Below are positions 57,172 through 64,000 of a stretch of DNA of 64,000 nt, piece by piece. Every line of letters begins with the position of its first letter. Position 1 is the first letter of the stretch. The DNA is from Aquisalimonas lutea. GTDB taxonomy: Bacteria; Pseudomonadota; Gammaproteobacteria; Nitrococcales; Aquisalimonadaceae. Below the pieces are notes generated by a model, which did not search any database, was not told the origin of the DNA, and saw only the letters and a program-made list of their open reading frames with translations. Location: positions 430,191 through 494,190 of the forward strand of contig NZ_JAUFPK010000001.1 in assembly GCF_030409225.1 (NCBI RefSeq), read 5' to 3'. A program made the translations under genes and the position numbers.

Positions 57172-57711
57172 TTACTCCCATGCCGGCAGGATACCGGCGC
57201 ACCGTGCCTGCCCCAGGAGAAGCCGGGCCACGTGCGCGAAAAGCTCCGTACGCGTGACCGTGCCGGCGGTCAGCACGCCGATGGCTCCTTCATCGCGATT
57301 GATACCCTGCCGGCCCATCCACCGGTCCACGGCCGTGCCCAGGGAGACGCCCCGGCACAGCGCATCCGCGATCGGCCCGGGCAGGGCGACGCGGCCGCCG
57401 CCGGCGGTCACGACGGTGTCCCCGGACGTTGCCAGCGCACCCCAGGTGCACAGCCACAGGGACCCGCCGCCCTCCTGCACGCCGCCCTCCAGGCCGACGG
57501 CGACCGGGGCGGCGCCCTGCCGGATCAGCCATTGCGCGCGGTGGATCGCGCCGGCACGGGTCTCGTCGTCCCCCCATGGCTGCGCCGCCACTCCGGAAGG
57601 CGCCTCCCGGTATGTGACCCGGAATCCTTCCGCGGCGGTAAAGACCTGCCGCACGGCGGCCACCTTGGCGGGGTTCGCCGAGCCTGCGCAGATCCGCGTC
57701 GTCGCCCGCAT
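57172..57711 (-). CDS. yjjX: Inosine/xanthosine triphosphatase (YjjX, DUF84)
   Basis: House-cleaning NTPase that removes ITP and XTP. The 179-residue product begins ICAGSANPAKVAAVRQVF and contains PSGVAAQPWGDDETRAGAIHRAQ and AVGLEGGV, all typical of YjjX. ATG at 57711 is preferred over GTG at 57723. It lies downstream of the DUF3581 gene. Confidence 0.9.
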   Translation of the reverse strand: MRATTRICAGSANPAKVAAVRQVFTAAEGFRVTYREAPSGVAAQPWGDDETRAGAIHRAQWLIRQGAAPVAVGLEGGVQEGGGSLWLCTWGALATSGDTVVTAGGGRVALPGPIADALCRGVSLGTAVDRWMGRQGINRDEGAIGVLTAGTVTRTELFAHVARLLLGQARCAGILPAWE

Positions 57712-57744
57712 GCCTGTGTCCACGCTGTGCCGATCCGGAAGGGG

Positions 57745-58452
57745 CTAGGGGGAGAACCGCGCGCGGCGCGCCGTATAGTCCGCGATGAACGGCTGCATCC
57801 GGCTGTCGTCGTAGGCCTGCAGGCCGCTGATGACCACCTTCTTGGCACCGGCGCCGATCACGCGGCCGCCGTCGGTAATCCGGAAACGCACCCATTCCTC
57901 GCCGCGCTTGCCCTGCACGTTCAGGCTGGCGTCCACCAGCTCCATGTCCAGCGCCGTCCCCGGGGGCTCCTGCAGGTCGAACGTCATGCTGTCATACAGC
58001 ACCAGGGGACGGTCGGGATTGAACATCACACCCTTGTCGCGCATGAGCGGCTCCAGGAACTCCGGGAAGTTGCGCCCGGAGAACGCCGAGTACCGGCGGA
58101 TGAAGGCCTCGACCACGGCCAGCTCCCGGATGGTCTCCCCGGTGCGCTCCACGTCCAGGTAGACCTTGCCGTCCTGCCCCGCGATGGCCAGCAGCGGCGC
58201 GTCCGAGTCGGGCAGGCTCAGGGGCACGTCGCGGCCGACCATGCCCCGGAAGCGGAACGCCATGTGCTCCGACAACCCGTAGTGCCCCAGCACCAGGGCG
58301 CACAGCAGATCCCCGGGAACGCAGAAACGGCGCGCATCGGCATCGTGGATCGGGTTGAAATCGCCGGCAACCACCTTGGCGAAACGGCTCGCCTGCTCCG
58401 GCGTGATCGTGGCCACGCCGGAGGCGAGGGTGTGAAAGTCATCGAGAAACAC
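57745..58452 (-). CDS. DUF3581 family protein
   Basis: A 235-residue protein that matches the DUF3581 pattern: ITPEQASRFAKVVAGDFNPIHDADARRFCVPGDLLCALVLGHYGLS. The HDADARRFCVPGD stretch resembles a MaoC-like hot-dog motif. Starts at GTG 58452, after GGGAG. Function unknown. Possibly cotranscribed with yjjX. Confidence 0.82.
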   Translation of the reverse strand: MFLDDFHTLASGVATITPEQASRFAKVVAGDFNPIHDADARRFCVPGDLLCALVLGHYGLSEHMAFRFRGMVGRDVPLSLPDSDAPLLAIAGQDGKVYLDVERTGETIRELAVVEAFIRRYSAFSGRNFPEFLEPLMRDKGVMFNPDRPLVLYDSMTFDLQEPPGTALDMELVDASLNVQGKRGEEWVRFRITDGGRVIGAGAKKVVISGLQAYDDSRMQPFIADYTARRARFSP

Positions 58453-58547
58453 GGCGCTACAGCTCCCGGTCGATCGTGGCAGGCGCCACGAACAGTAATC
58501 ACCCGAGCCCTCGGTTGCAAATGACGCCGATCGCCGACGCCCGCCGG

Positions 58548-59561
58548 TCACCCCCCGACGTGGGACATCTCCACCTTCCACTGCAGCGGCGCGGTCTCGT
58601 TGGTGCGCTGCTCGGAGTAGCGGTCCTCGCGCTGGCGCCAGATACCACGGATGATGTCGGCGAGCTGCTCGTCGTCCACGGTCTCGTCCCGCAGCGGCGT
58701 GCGCAGGTCGTGCCCGTGGCCGGCGAACAGGCAGGTGAACAGCTGCCCCTGGGAGGCCAGCCGCGCCCGTGTGCAGGTGCTGCAGAACGGCTCGCTCACC
58801 GACGAAATGATGCCGATCTCGCCGGCGCCGTCCACGTAGCGATAGCGGCTGGCCACTTCCCCGGTGTAGTTGGGATCCAGGGGCTCGATGGGCCAGACGG
58901 CGTTGAGCTCGTCGCGGATCTGGGCCGCCGTGACCACGTCGTCCAGCCGCCAGCCGTTGCTGTTGCCCACGTCCATGAACTCGATGTAGCGCAGGATGTG
59001 CGGCGTGTTGCGGAAGTACTCCGCCATGGGCACGATCTGGCCCTCGTTCATGCCGCGCTTGACCACCATGTTGACCTTCACCGGGTCGAGGCCGGCGCGC
59101 GAGGCGGCCTCGATGCCCTCCAGCACGGGCCCCACCGGGTAGTTGACGTCATTGACCGCCTTGAAGACATCGTCGTCGATGGCGTCCAGGCTCACGGTGA
59201 CCCGGTTCAGGCCGGCGTTGACCAGATCCCGGGCATGCTGGGGCAGCAGCGAGGCGTTGGTGGTCAGCGTGATATCGTCGATGCCGTCGATGCTCGCCAG
59301 CATCTCGATGAGCTCGGGCAGGTCCTTGCGCACCAGGGGCTCGCCGCCGGTGATGCGCAGCTTGCGTACCCCGAGCCCCGCGAAGATCCGCGTCAGGCGC
59401 GTAATCTCCTCGAAGGTCAGCAGCTCGCGGCGCGCCAGGAACGGGTAGTCGGAGCCGAAAATCTCCTTGGGCATGCAGTAGACGCAACGGAAGTTGCAGC
59501 GGTCCGTCACCGAGATCCGCAGGTCCTGCAGCGGACGATGGAATACGTCTTCGGTTGCCAA
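58548..59561 (-). CDS. moaA: GTP 3',8-cyclase MoaA
   Basis: Radical-SAM enzyme performing the first step of molybdopterin synthesis. The 337-residue product has the SAM cluster C22-x3-C26-x2-C29 (CNFRCVYC), the GTP-binding C-terminal cluster in EPFCSTCTRARLASQGQLFTC (three cysteines) and a C-terminal Gly-Gly (HVGG). The TTG start at 59561 is strongly supported by AGGAGGAG; the frame reaches 59732 but its upstream part is not MoaA-like. No other moa gene is beside it. Confidence 0.95.
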   Translation of the reverse strand: MATEDVFHRPLQDLRISVTDRCNFRCVYCMPKEIFGSDYPFLARRELLTFEEITRLTRIFAGLGVRKLRITGGEPLVRKDLPELIEMLASIDGIDDITLTTNASLLPQHARDLVNAGLNRVTVSLDAIDDDVFKAVNDVNYPVGPVLEGIEAASRAGLDPVKVNMVVKRGMNEGQIVPMAEYFRNTPHILRYIEFMDVGNSNGWRLDDVVTAAQIRDELNAVWPIEPLDPNYTGEVASRYRYVDGAGEIGIISSVSEPFCSTCTRARLASQGQLFTCLFAGHGHDLRTPLRDETVDDEQLADIIRGIWRQREDRYSEQRTNETAPLQWKVEMSHVGG

Positions 59562-59694
59562 GATCCTGCTCCTCCTCGGCGTCGCTGCTCCGCCCCGCGG
59601 GCAGAACAGGCCGGTCACATACATGATTTTCCAGATTACCAGATTGCGGGCTGTGGACCCTAGGAAAGCACCATCCCGACCCCGAGGCTGCGGC

Positions 59695-60450
59695 TCACGG
59701 GTCGCGGTAGCGACGTACGTGGGCCGGGTCATAGAGGGCGCTGTCCCGGAAGAGCCCCGGCTCCAGCGCCGGGCCGACGAGGATCAGGGCGCTGCGGCGC
59801 AGGGTCCACTCGGCCACGGCCGCCGGCAGCTCCGCCAGCGGGGCACGGGCCACCGCCTCGTCGGGCCAGGAGGCGCGCAGGACCACGGCGGCCGGGCACT
59901 GCTCGCCGTACCACGGCACGAGCCGCGCCACCACGTCCTCCAGGGCGTGGAGGGACAGATGCAGCGCCAGGGTGGTACCGGTGGCGGCGAACGCTTCCAG
60001 GGTCTCTTTCGGCGGCATGGACGACGCGCGCCCCTGGGTGCGCGTGAGCACCAGGGACTGGGCCACCTCCGGTATCGTGAGCTCACAGCCCAGGGTCGCG
60101 GCCGCCGCCGAGAACGCGGGAACGCCCGGCGTGAGCGTGTAGGCGATGCCCGCGGCATCGAGCCGGCGCAGCTGCTCGGCGACGGCGCTGTACACCGACA
60201 GATCGCCGGAGTGCAGCCGCGCCACGTCCAGTCCCCGGGCATGCGCGGCGGTGATCTCCGCCATGATGCCGTCCAGGGTCATGGGCGCCGTGTCGACCAC
60301 GCGGGCATCGGGCGGGGCGTGGGCCAGGATCTCCGCGGGCACCAGGGAGCCGGCATACAGGCACACCGGGCACGCGGCGATGCGGTCGCGTCCGCGCAGG
60401 GTGAGCAGATCCGGCGCGCCCGGGCCGGCGCCGATGAAATGAACCGTCAC
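59695..60450 (-). CDS. cobM: Precorrin-4 C11-methyltransferase
   Basis: SAM-dependent methyltransferase of aerobic cobalamin synthesis. The 251-residue product begins [20 protein letters not shown] and contains [16 protein letters not shown] and [17 protein letters not shown], typical of CobM/CbiF. GTG start at 60450 with AGGAGG, overlapping the cobE stop as GTGA. Last gene of cobL-cobE-cobM. Confidence 0.95.
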   Translation of the reverse strand: MTVHFIGAGPGAPDLLTLRGRDRIAACPVCLYAGSLVPAEILAHAPPDARVVDTAPMTLDGIMAEITAAHARGLDVARLHSGDLSVYSAVAEQLRRLDAAGIAYTLTPGVPAFSAAAATLGCELTIPEVAQSLVLTRTQGRASSMPPKETLEAFAATGTTLALHLSLHALEDVVARLVPWYGEQCPAAVVLRASWPDEAVARAPLAELPAAVAEWTLRRSALILVGPALEPGLFRDSALYDPAHVRRYRDP

Positions 60451-60860
60451 GGTGTCTCCTCCTGAAGTTGTTCCGCCGCATCCGTCGCCGCCGCGCAGGT
60501 GGCGGGGCCCCGGGCGCGCCGCGGCACCAGCAGGCGGGGGTAGCCGCCGGCGGCCGCCAGTGCCGCCGCCTCCGCCACGGACGCCAGGCCGGTCGCCTCC
60601 ACGGCCGCCGCGGATCGGCTGGACGCGGCCGGCTGCAGCGCCTGCAGGCGATCGTGGTCGACATACACCGGCGACAGGCCGAACCGCGCGGCCACCGGCT
60701 CCAGCAGCCCCGCACCGCGCTTGCGCTCGGGCGCGGCAATGGGCCCGCCCGGCGGCACGGCCCACCCTTCGGCCTCCAGCTCGGCGAGCACGGAGACCAC
60801 CAGGGCCGCGAGCTCGTCCACGGTGCAGCGGCCGGCGAATCCCACGCCCAGGGCGATCAC
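60447..60860 (-). CDS. cobE: CobE/CbiG C-terminal domain protein
   Basis: A 137-residue stand-alone CbiG C-terminal-like domain, equivalent to CobE of the aerobic pathway. [19 protein letters not shown] and [17 protein letters not shown] are recognisable. GTG at 60860 overlaps the cobL stop as GTGA; the frame begins earlier, at 60905. The biochemical role is unclear; CobE-like proteins are needed for vitamin B12 synthesis. Confidence 0.85.
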   Translation of the reverse strand: MIALGVGFAGRCTVDELAALVVSVLAELEAEGWAVPPGGPIAAPERKRGAGLLEPVAARFGLSPVYVDHDRLQALQPAASSRSAAAVEATGLASVAEAAALAAAGGYPRLLVPRRARGPATCAAATDAAEQLQEETP

Positions 60861-62080
60861 GACCGCACCAGCGTCCAGACGGTGACCGGGCGCAGCGGCT
60901 GCCACCCGGTGAACCCGCCCAGGGGCTCGCCGCGGCTCACCTGCAGCCGGGTCAGCTCACCACCCCAGGCAGCCATCGCGTCCGCCAGGGCCGCCTCGCC
61001 CTCCACGGTGACGGCGTTGGCCACGAGCCGGCCCCCGGGCCGGAGCGCGTCGTGGCAGGACGCCAGCAGCCCCGGGGTGGTCAGGCCGCCGCCGATGAAC
61101 ACGGCATCCGGCGTCGCCAGCCCGTCCAGGGCATCCGGGGCGGCGCCGGTGACGCACTGCAGATCCGGGACGCCGCAAGCGCCGGCATTGGCCGGGATGC
61201 GCCCGGCGCGCTCGGGGTCGGCCTCCACGGCCACCGCGCGGTTGCCGCTGTCGGCGAGCATCCACTCGATGCCGATGGCGCCGGAGCCGGCGCCGATGTC
61301 CCAGAGCAGCTCGCCGCGGCCCGGTCGCAGGTTCGCCAGGGTGACCGCACGGATCTCGCGCTTGGTGATCTGGCCGTCGTGGGCGAACAGGTCGTCGTCG
61401 CGGCCGGCGGCCGCGGCCAGCACGCGCGCATCCGTGCGGGCGCGGCAGGCAACCGCGATGGTGTTGAGGTCCTCGGTCCGCGCCGTCTCCCAGGCGTCGG
61501 CCGTGGCCTCCAGACGTCTCTCGCGGGGGCCGTCCAGGTGCTCCAGCACCGTCAGCGTGGACGGCCCGAATCCCGCCTCCCGCAGCAGGGCTGCCAGGGC
61601 CGCGGCGGTGGTACCGTCCCAGCTCAGCACCAGGAGCCGGGCCCCGGGCTGCAGCCAGGGGCGCACGCGGTCCAGGGAGCGGCCGTGGACCGACAGGCAG
61701 CGGCTGTGCTGCAGCGGCCAGCCCATGCGCGCGGCGGCCAGGCTGAAGGCGGACGGCGCCGGGTGGACGGTCATCTCCTGCGCCGGGATGTGCCGGGCCA
61801 GGGTGGCGCCGATGCCGTACCAGAAGGGGTCGCCGCTGGCGAGCACGCACACGCGCCGGCCCCGGCGGCCGGTCACCCAGGGCAGGGCCTTCTCCAGCGG
61901 CGATGGCCACGGGATCCGCTCCTGGCGGTCGCTCTCGGGCACCAGCGCCAGGTGGCGCTCGCCGCCGAACACCGTCTCCGCCTCGTCCAGCGCCTGCCGG
62001 GCCTGCGGCGCCAGGCCGTCGACGCCGCTGTCGCCGATGCCGATAATGGTGAGCCAGGGGGATGCGGCGCTCCGGGTCAT
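60857..62080 (-). CDS. cobL: Precorrin-6B C5,15-methyltransferase (decarboxylating) CobL
   Basis: Fused CbiE-CbiT enzyme, 407 residues. The N-half (SAM methyltransferase of the precorrin family) has [20 protein letters not shown] and [19 protein letters not shown]; the C-half (CbiT-like Rossmann methyltransferase) has [18 protein letters not shown] and [14 protein letters not shown]. It catalyses two methylations and a decarboxylation. Start at 62080; divergent from cobK across a REP doublet. Confidence 0.95.
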   Translation of the reverse strand: MTRSAASPWLTIIGIGDSGVDGLAPQARQALDEAETVFGGERHLALVPESDRQERIPWPSPLEKALPWVTGRRGRRVCVLASGDPFWYGIGATLARHIPAQEMTVHPAPSAFSLAAARMGWPLQHSRCLSVHGRSLDRVRPWLQPGARLLVLSWDGTTAAALAALLREAGFGPSTLTVLEHLDGPRERRLEATADAWETARTEDLNTIAVACRARTDARVLAAAAGRDDDLFAHDGQITKREIRAVTLANLRPGRGELLWDIGAGSGAIGIEWMLADSGNRAVAVEADPERAGRIPANAGACGVPDLQCVTGAAPDALDGLATPDAVFIGGGLTTPGLLASCHDALRPGGRLVANAVTVEGEAALADAMAAWGGELTRLQVSRGEPLGGFTGWQPLRPVTVWTLVRS

Positions 62081-62127
62081 GGGGCCTCCCGCCGGAGACT
62101 CGGTGACAATGCCGACGCGCCAGCAGG

Positions 62128-62206
62128 GTCGCGGCTGAAGCCGCTCCTACACGGCCGTGATCGCCGGTCGGGGCGCCCTCGCTGTGGGAGCGGCTTCAGC
62201 CGCGAC
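62128..62206. repeat. REP doublet (REPIN) between cobL and cobK
   Basis: Two REP units, about 23 nt each, face each other: one at 62128-62150 (read on the minus strand as GTAGGAGCGGC-TTCA-GCCGCGAC) and one at 62184-62206 (GTGGGAGCGGC-TTCA-GCCGCGAC) with a 33-nt spacer. The stem is GCGGC-TGAA/TTCA-GCCGC. This matches REP elements in Pseudomonas-type genomes. Confidence 0.85.
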
Positions 62207-62244
62207 CCTCCCGGACCATCCGTCTCCGGACACAGAGGCAACCA

Positions 62245-62988
62245 ATGAACGTCCTGATCCTGGCCGGCACCGGCGAGGCCTCCGCGCTGGCCCACCGGCT
62301 GGCCGACCACCCGATCATCCGCGCGCGGATGTCGCTGGCCGGCCGCACGCGGCAGCCGGAGGCCCAGGCGCTGCCCAGCCGCGTCGGCGGCTTCGGCGGG
62401 GTCCAGGGGCTGGTGCAGTACCTGCGCGACCAGGGCATCGATGCCCTGGTGGACGCCACCCACCCGTTCGCCGCCGGCATGACGGCCAACGCCGCCGCGG
62501 CGGCCCGGGCAACCGGCGTGCCGCTGGCGCTTCTCGCGCGCCCGGACTGGACACCGGCGCCGGACGACCGCTGGCTCCGGGTGCCCGACCTGGAGGGCGC
62601 GGCGGAAGCCCTGCACCCCCTGGGCCGGCGCGTTCTGGTCACCACGGGCCGCAAGCTGGCCGCCTTCGAGCGCGTCCCGGATAAGCGCTACGTCATCCGC
62701 ACCATCGATCCGCCGGAACCGCGGCCGGCGCTGCCGGACGCCGTCTACCTGCAGTCCCGCGGCCCGTTCCGGCTGGAGGACGAGCTGGCGCTGCTCCGGG
62801 AGCACGCCATCGACGTCCTGGTGACCAAGGCCAGCGGCGGCGGCGCCACCCGGGCGAAGCTCGATGCCGCCCGGCAATGCGGCATTCCCGTGGTCATGGT
62901 CGAGCGCCCGCCGCCACCGGAGGGCGTCGTCTCGTTCACGGACCCGGCGGACGTGGTCACGTGGCTGGAACAGCAGGTCCGGGGTTGA
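62245..62988 (+). CDS. cobK: Precorrin-6A reductase CobK
   Basis: NADPH-dependent reductase of the corrin ring, 247 residues. VLILAGTGEASALAHRLADH is the Rossmann start; ALVDATHPFAAGMTANA and LVTKASGGGATRAKLDAARQ are typical. It is the only cob gene here on the plus strand, divergent from cobL, convergent with cobJ. Three nearby cob genes plus this suggest the aerobic pathway. Confidence 0.94.
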   Translation: MNVLILAGTGEASALAHRLADHPIIRARMSLAGRTRQPEAQALPSRVGGFGGVQGLVQYLRDQGIDALVDATHPFAAGMTANAAAAARATGVPLALLARPDWTPAPDDRWLRVPDLEGAAEALHPLGRRVLVTTGRKLAAFERVPDKRYVIRTIDPPEPRPALPDAVYLQSRGPFRLEDELALLREHAIDVLVTKASGGGATRAKLDAARQCGIPVVMVERPPPPEGVVSFTDPADVVTWLEQQVRG

Positions 62989-63022
62989 ATGACCGTTGAC
63001 CGGGCTCCGCGCGGATGGCGGG

Positions 63023-63103
63023 GTCCGGTTGCGGACCGTCTGCGGCCAGGACGGCCGCAGTCGAGCGTACAGGGATGTATTCACAGCGTGTCCGCGACCG
63101 GAC
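63023..63103. repeat. Structured intergenic element (nested inverted repeats)
   Basis: GTCCGGTTGCGGAC (63023-63036) pairs with GTCCGCGACCGGAC (63090-63103) over 13 of 14 positions; inside is CTGCGGCC-AGGAC-GGCCGCAG (63040-63060), then a single-stranded GAGCGTACAGGG-type tract. The nested fold sits between convergent cobK and cobJ and may be a repeat family or terminator. Confidence 0.55.
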
Positions 63104-63164
63104 GCCGCTATCCGGGCCCCCGCCCCGCCCCTGAACGGTTGCGTTCGCTCGGCGGACAGCTCCG

Positions 63165-63935
63165 TCATGTGGCCTCCGGCCGGTACTGGCGCGGCGTGTA
63201 GACCCACGTCCGGCCGCCGCGCTCCATCACCCGGGTGGTGGACGCCCCCACCAGGACCAGTGTGCGCATGTCCGCTTCGGCCGGGTCGACCCCGGCGAGG
63301 GTGGTCACATGGATGCGCTCCTGCTCGCCCCGGCCGACGGCGGTGCCCAGCACCACCGGCGTCGCCGCCGCACGCACGTCGCGGAGCGCGTCCAGCGCCG
63401 CGCCCAGCTGCCACGGGCGGGCGCGGGAGACGGGATTGTAGAAGGCCATGGCGAAGTCCGCCTCGGCGGCCAGGCGGATGCGCCGCTCGATCGCCGCCCA
63501 GGGCTTGAGGTTGTCCGACAGGGACAGCACGCAGAAATCGTTGCCCAGCGGCGCGCCGATCCGGGCCGCAACCGCCTGCATGGCGGAGACACCCGGCAGC
63601 ACCGTGACATCCACCCCCGCCCAGCGGCCGTCGGCATCGCCGTCCAGGGCCTCCATCACCGCCGCCGCCATGGCGAACACCCCCGGGTCGCCGCCGGAGA
63701 CCACGGCCACCCGGCCCCCGGCGCCGGCCAGATCCAGCGCCTGGCGGGCCCGGGCCAGCTCCTCGCGGTTGTCCGAGACATGGCGGCGCTGGCCCTCGCC
63801 GCGGACGCGGTCGACGTAGGGCCCGTAGCCCACCAGATCCGTGGCCCGCTCCAGGGCCGCCGCGGTCTCGGGCGTCTGCCACTGCGGCCCCGCCGGGCCC
63901 ACGCCCACCACGCACAGGCTGCCCGCCGCGCTCAT
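63165..63935 (-). CDS. cobJ: Precorrin-3B C17-methyltransferase CobJ
   Basis: SAM methyltransferase that contracts the corrin ring in the aerobic pathway. The 256-residue product has VVGVGPAGPQWQTPETAAAL, VVSGGDPGVFAMAAAVMEAL and VTVLPGVSAMQAVAARIGAP, all characteristic. ATG 63935 overlaps the stop of the preceding gene as ATGA. The SAM loop GGDPG is intact. Confidence 0.95.
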   Translation of the reverse strand: MSAAGSLCVVGVGPAGPQWQTPETAAALERATDLVGYGPYVDRVRGEGQRRHVSDNREELARARQALDLAGAGGRVAVVSGGDPGVFAMAAAVMEALDGDADGRWAGVDVTVLPGVSAMQAVAARIGAPLGNDFCVLSLSDNLKPWAAIERRIRLAAEADFAMAFYNPVSRARPWQLGAALDALRDVRAAATPVVLGTAVGRGEQERIHVTTLAGVDPAEADMRTLVLVGASTTRVMERGGRTWVYTPRQYRPEAT

Positions 63936-64000
63936 CGCCGCTCCCCCGTGCCCGGGACCACGATCATGGAGAAATACGGCGCCTTCCTGACCCGCGCTTC
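63932..64000 (-). CDS. cobI: 3' end of an upstream cob gene, probably precorrin-2 C20-methyltransferase
   Basis: Only 22 residues are inside the window: the minus-strand frame reads EARVRKAPYFSMIVVPGTGERR then TGA, overlapping the cobJ ATG. The APYFSMIVV stretch resembles the CobI/CbiL C-terminus (PYFS), and cobI commonly precedes cobJ, so cobI is likely but not certain. The rest lies off the right edge. Confidence 0.6.
   Translation of the reverse strand, partial: EARVRKAPYFSMIVVPGTGERR

Overview
The window is a GC-rich, densely coded stretch of bacterial chromosome. Gene content points to an aerobic gammaproteobacterium: assimilatory CysJI, NDH-2, IscA, PldA, the aerobic Cob pathway, glutathione-dependent formaldehyde oxidation and GTAGGAGCGGC-type REP elements. 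Many exported or soluble proteins are strongly acidic (UrtA, PhnD, cytochrome c5, rhodanese), which suggests a halophile or haloalkaliphile such as the Ectothiorhodospiraceae or Halomonas relatives. That placement is inference.

Layout. (1) 33-7443, minus strand: urease operon ureJ-ureD-ureA-ureB-ureC-ureE-ureF-ureG followed by urtA, the binding protein of the urea ABC transporter whose other genes lie off the left edge. Two sigma-54 promoters with NtrC-type enhancer sites precede ureJ and urtA. (2) 7868-20704: cytochrome c5, tRNA-Arg(CCG), pldA, DUF2721, cysJ-cysI, a CPA2 antiporter, DUF2237, iscA, selO, NDH-2 and an outer-membrane barrel. (3) 20681-24620: LysR regulator divergent from frmA-frmB, then a dienelactone-hydrolase-like protein. 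(4) 24722-35393: a phosphonate C-P lyase locus, phnDCENP on minus, phnM on plus, phnF on minus, phnGHIJKL on plus. (5) 35458-44833: envelope genes: a porin-like barrel, DUF1328, a small lipoprotein, an MFS carrier, an L,D-transpeptidase with an M15-type peptidase, and a glycan cluster (GtrA, sulfotransferase, glycosyltransferase, deacetylase). (6) 44934-52965: the accessory region. (7) 52985-59561: DinB-like protein, candidate sRNA, DUF3179 pair, BASS transporter, carbonic anhydrase, YjjX, DUF3581, moaA. (8) 59695-64000: aerobic cobalamin genes cobM-cobE-cobL divergent from cobK, then cobJ and the 3' end of an overlapping upstream gene, probably cobI.

The most unusual item is at 47117-50834. 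A DoxX protein and a small protein with a Glu/Gly/Ala tail form a pair. A paralogous small protein ending in nine Glu-Gly repeats lies convergently on the other strand and shares a divergent promoter region with an 805-residue protein. That protein combines a tubulin-tyrosine-ligase-like ATP-grasp domain, a PqqD-like (RiPP recognition) domain and a C-terminal domain that may be HPr-kinase-like. Eukaryotic TTL-like enzymes add Glu or Gly to glutamate-rich protein tails, so a bacterial system that extends or decorates the acidic tails of two leader-bearing small proteins is a natural hypothesis. A YiiX-type papain-fold hydrolase nearby (52216) is a possible counter-enzyme. Function, substrate and product are inferred, not shown.
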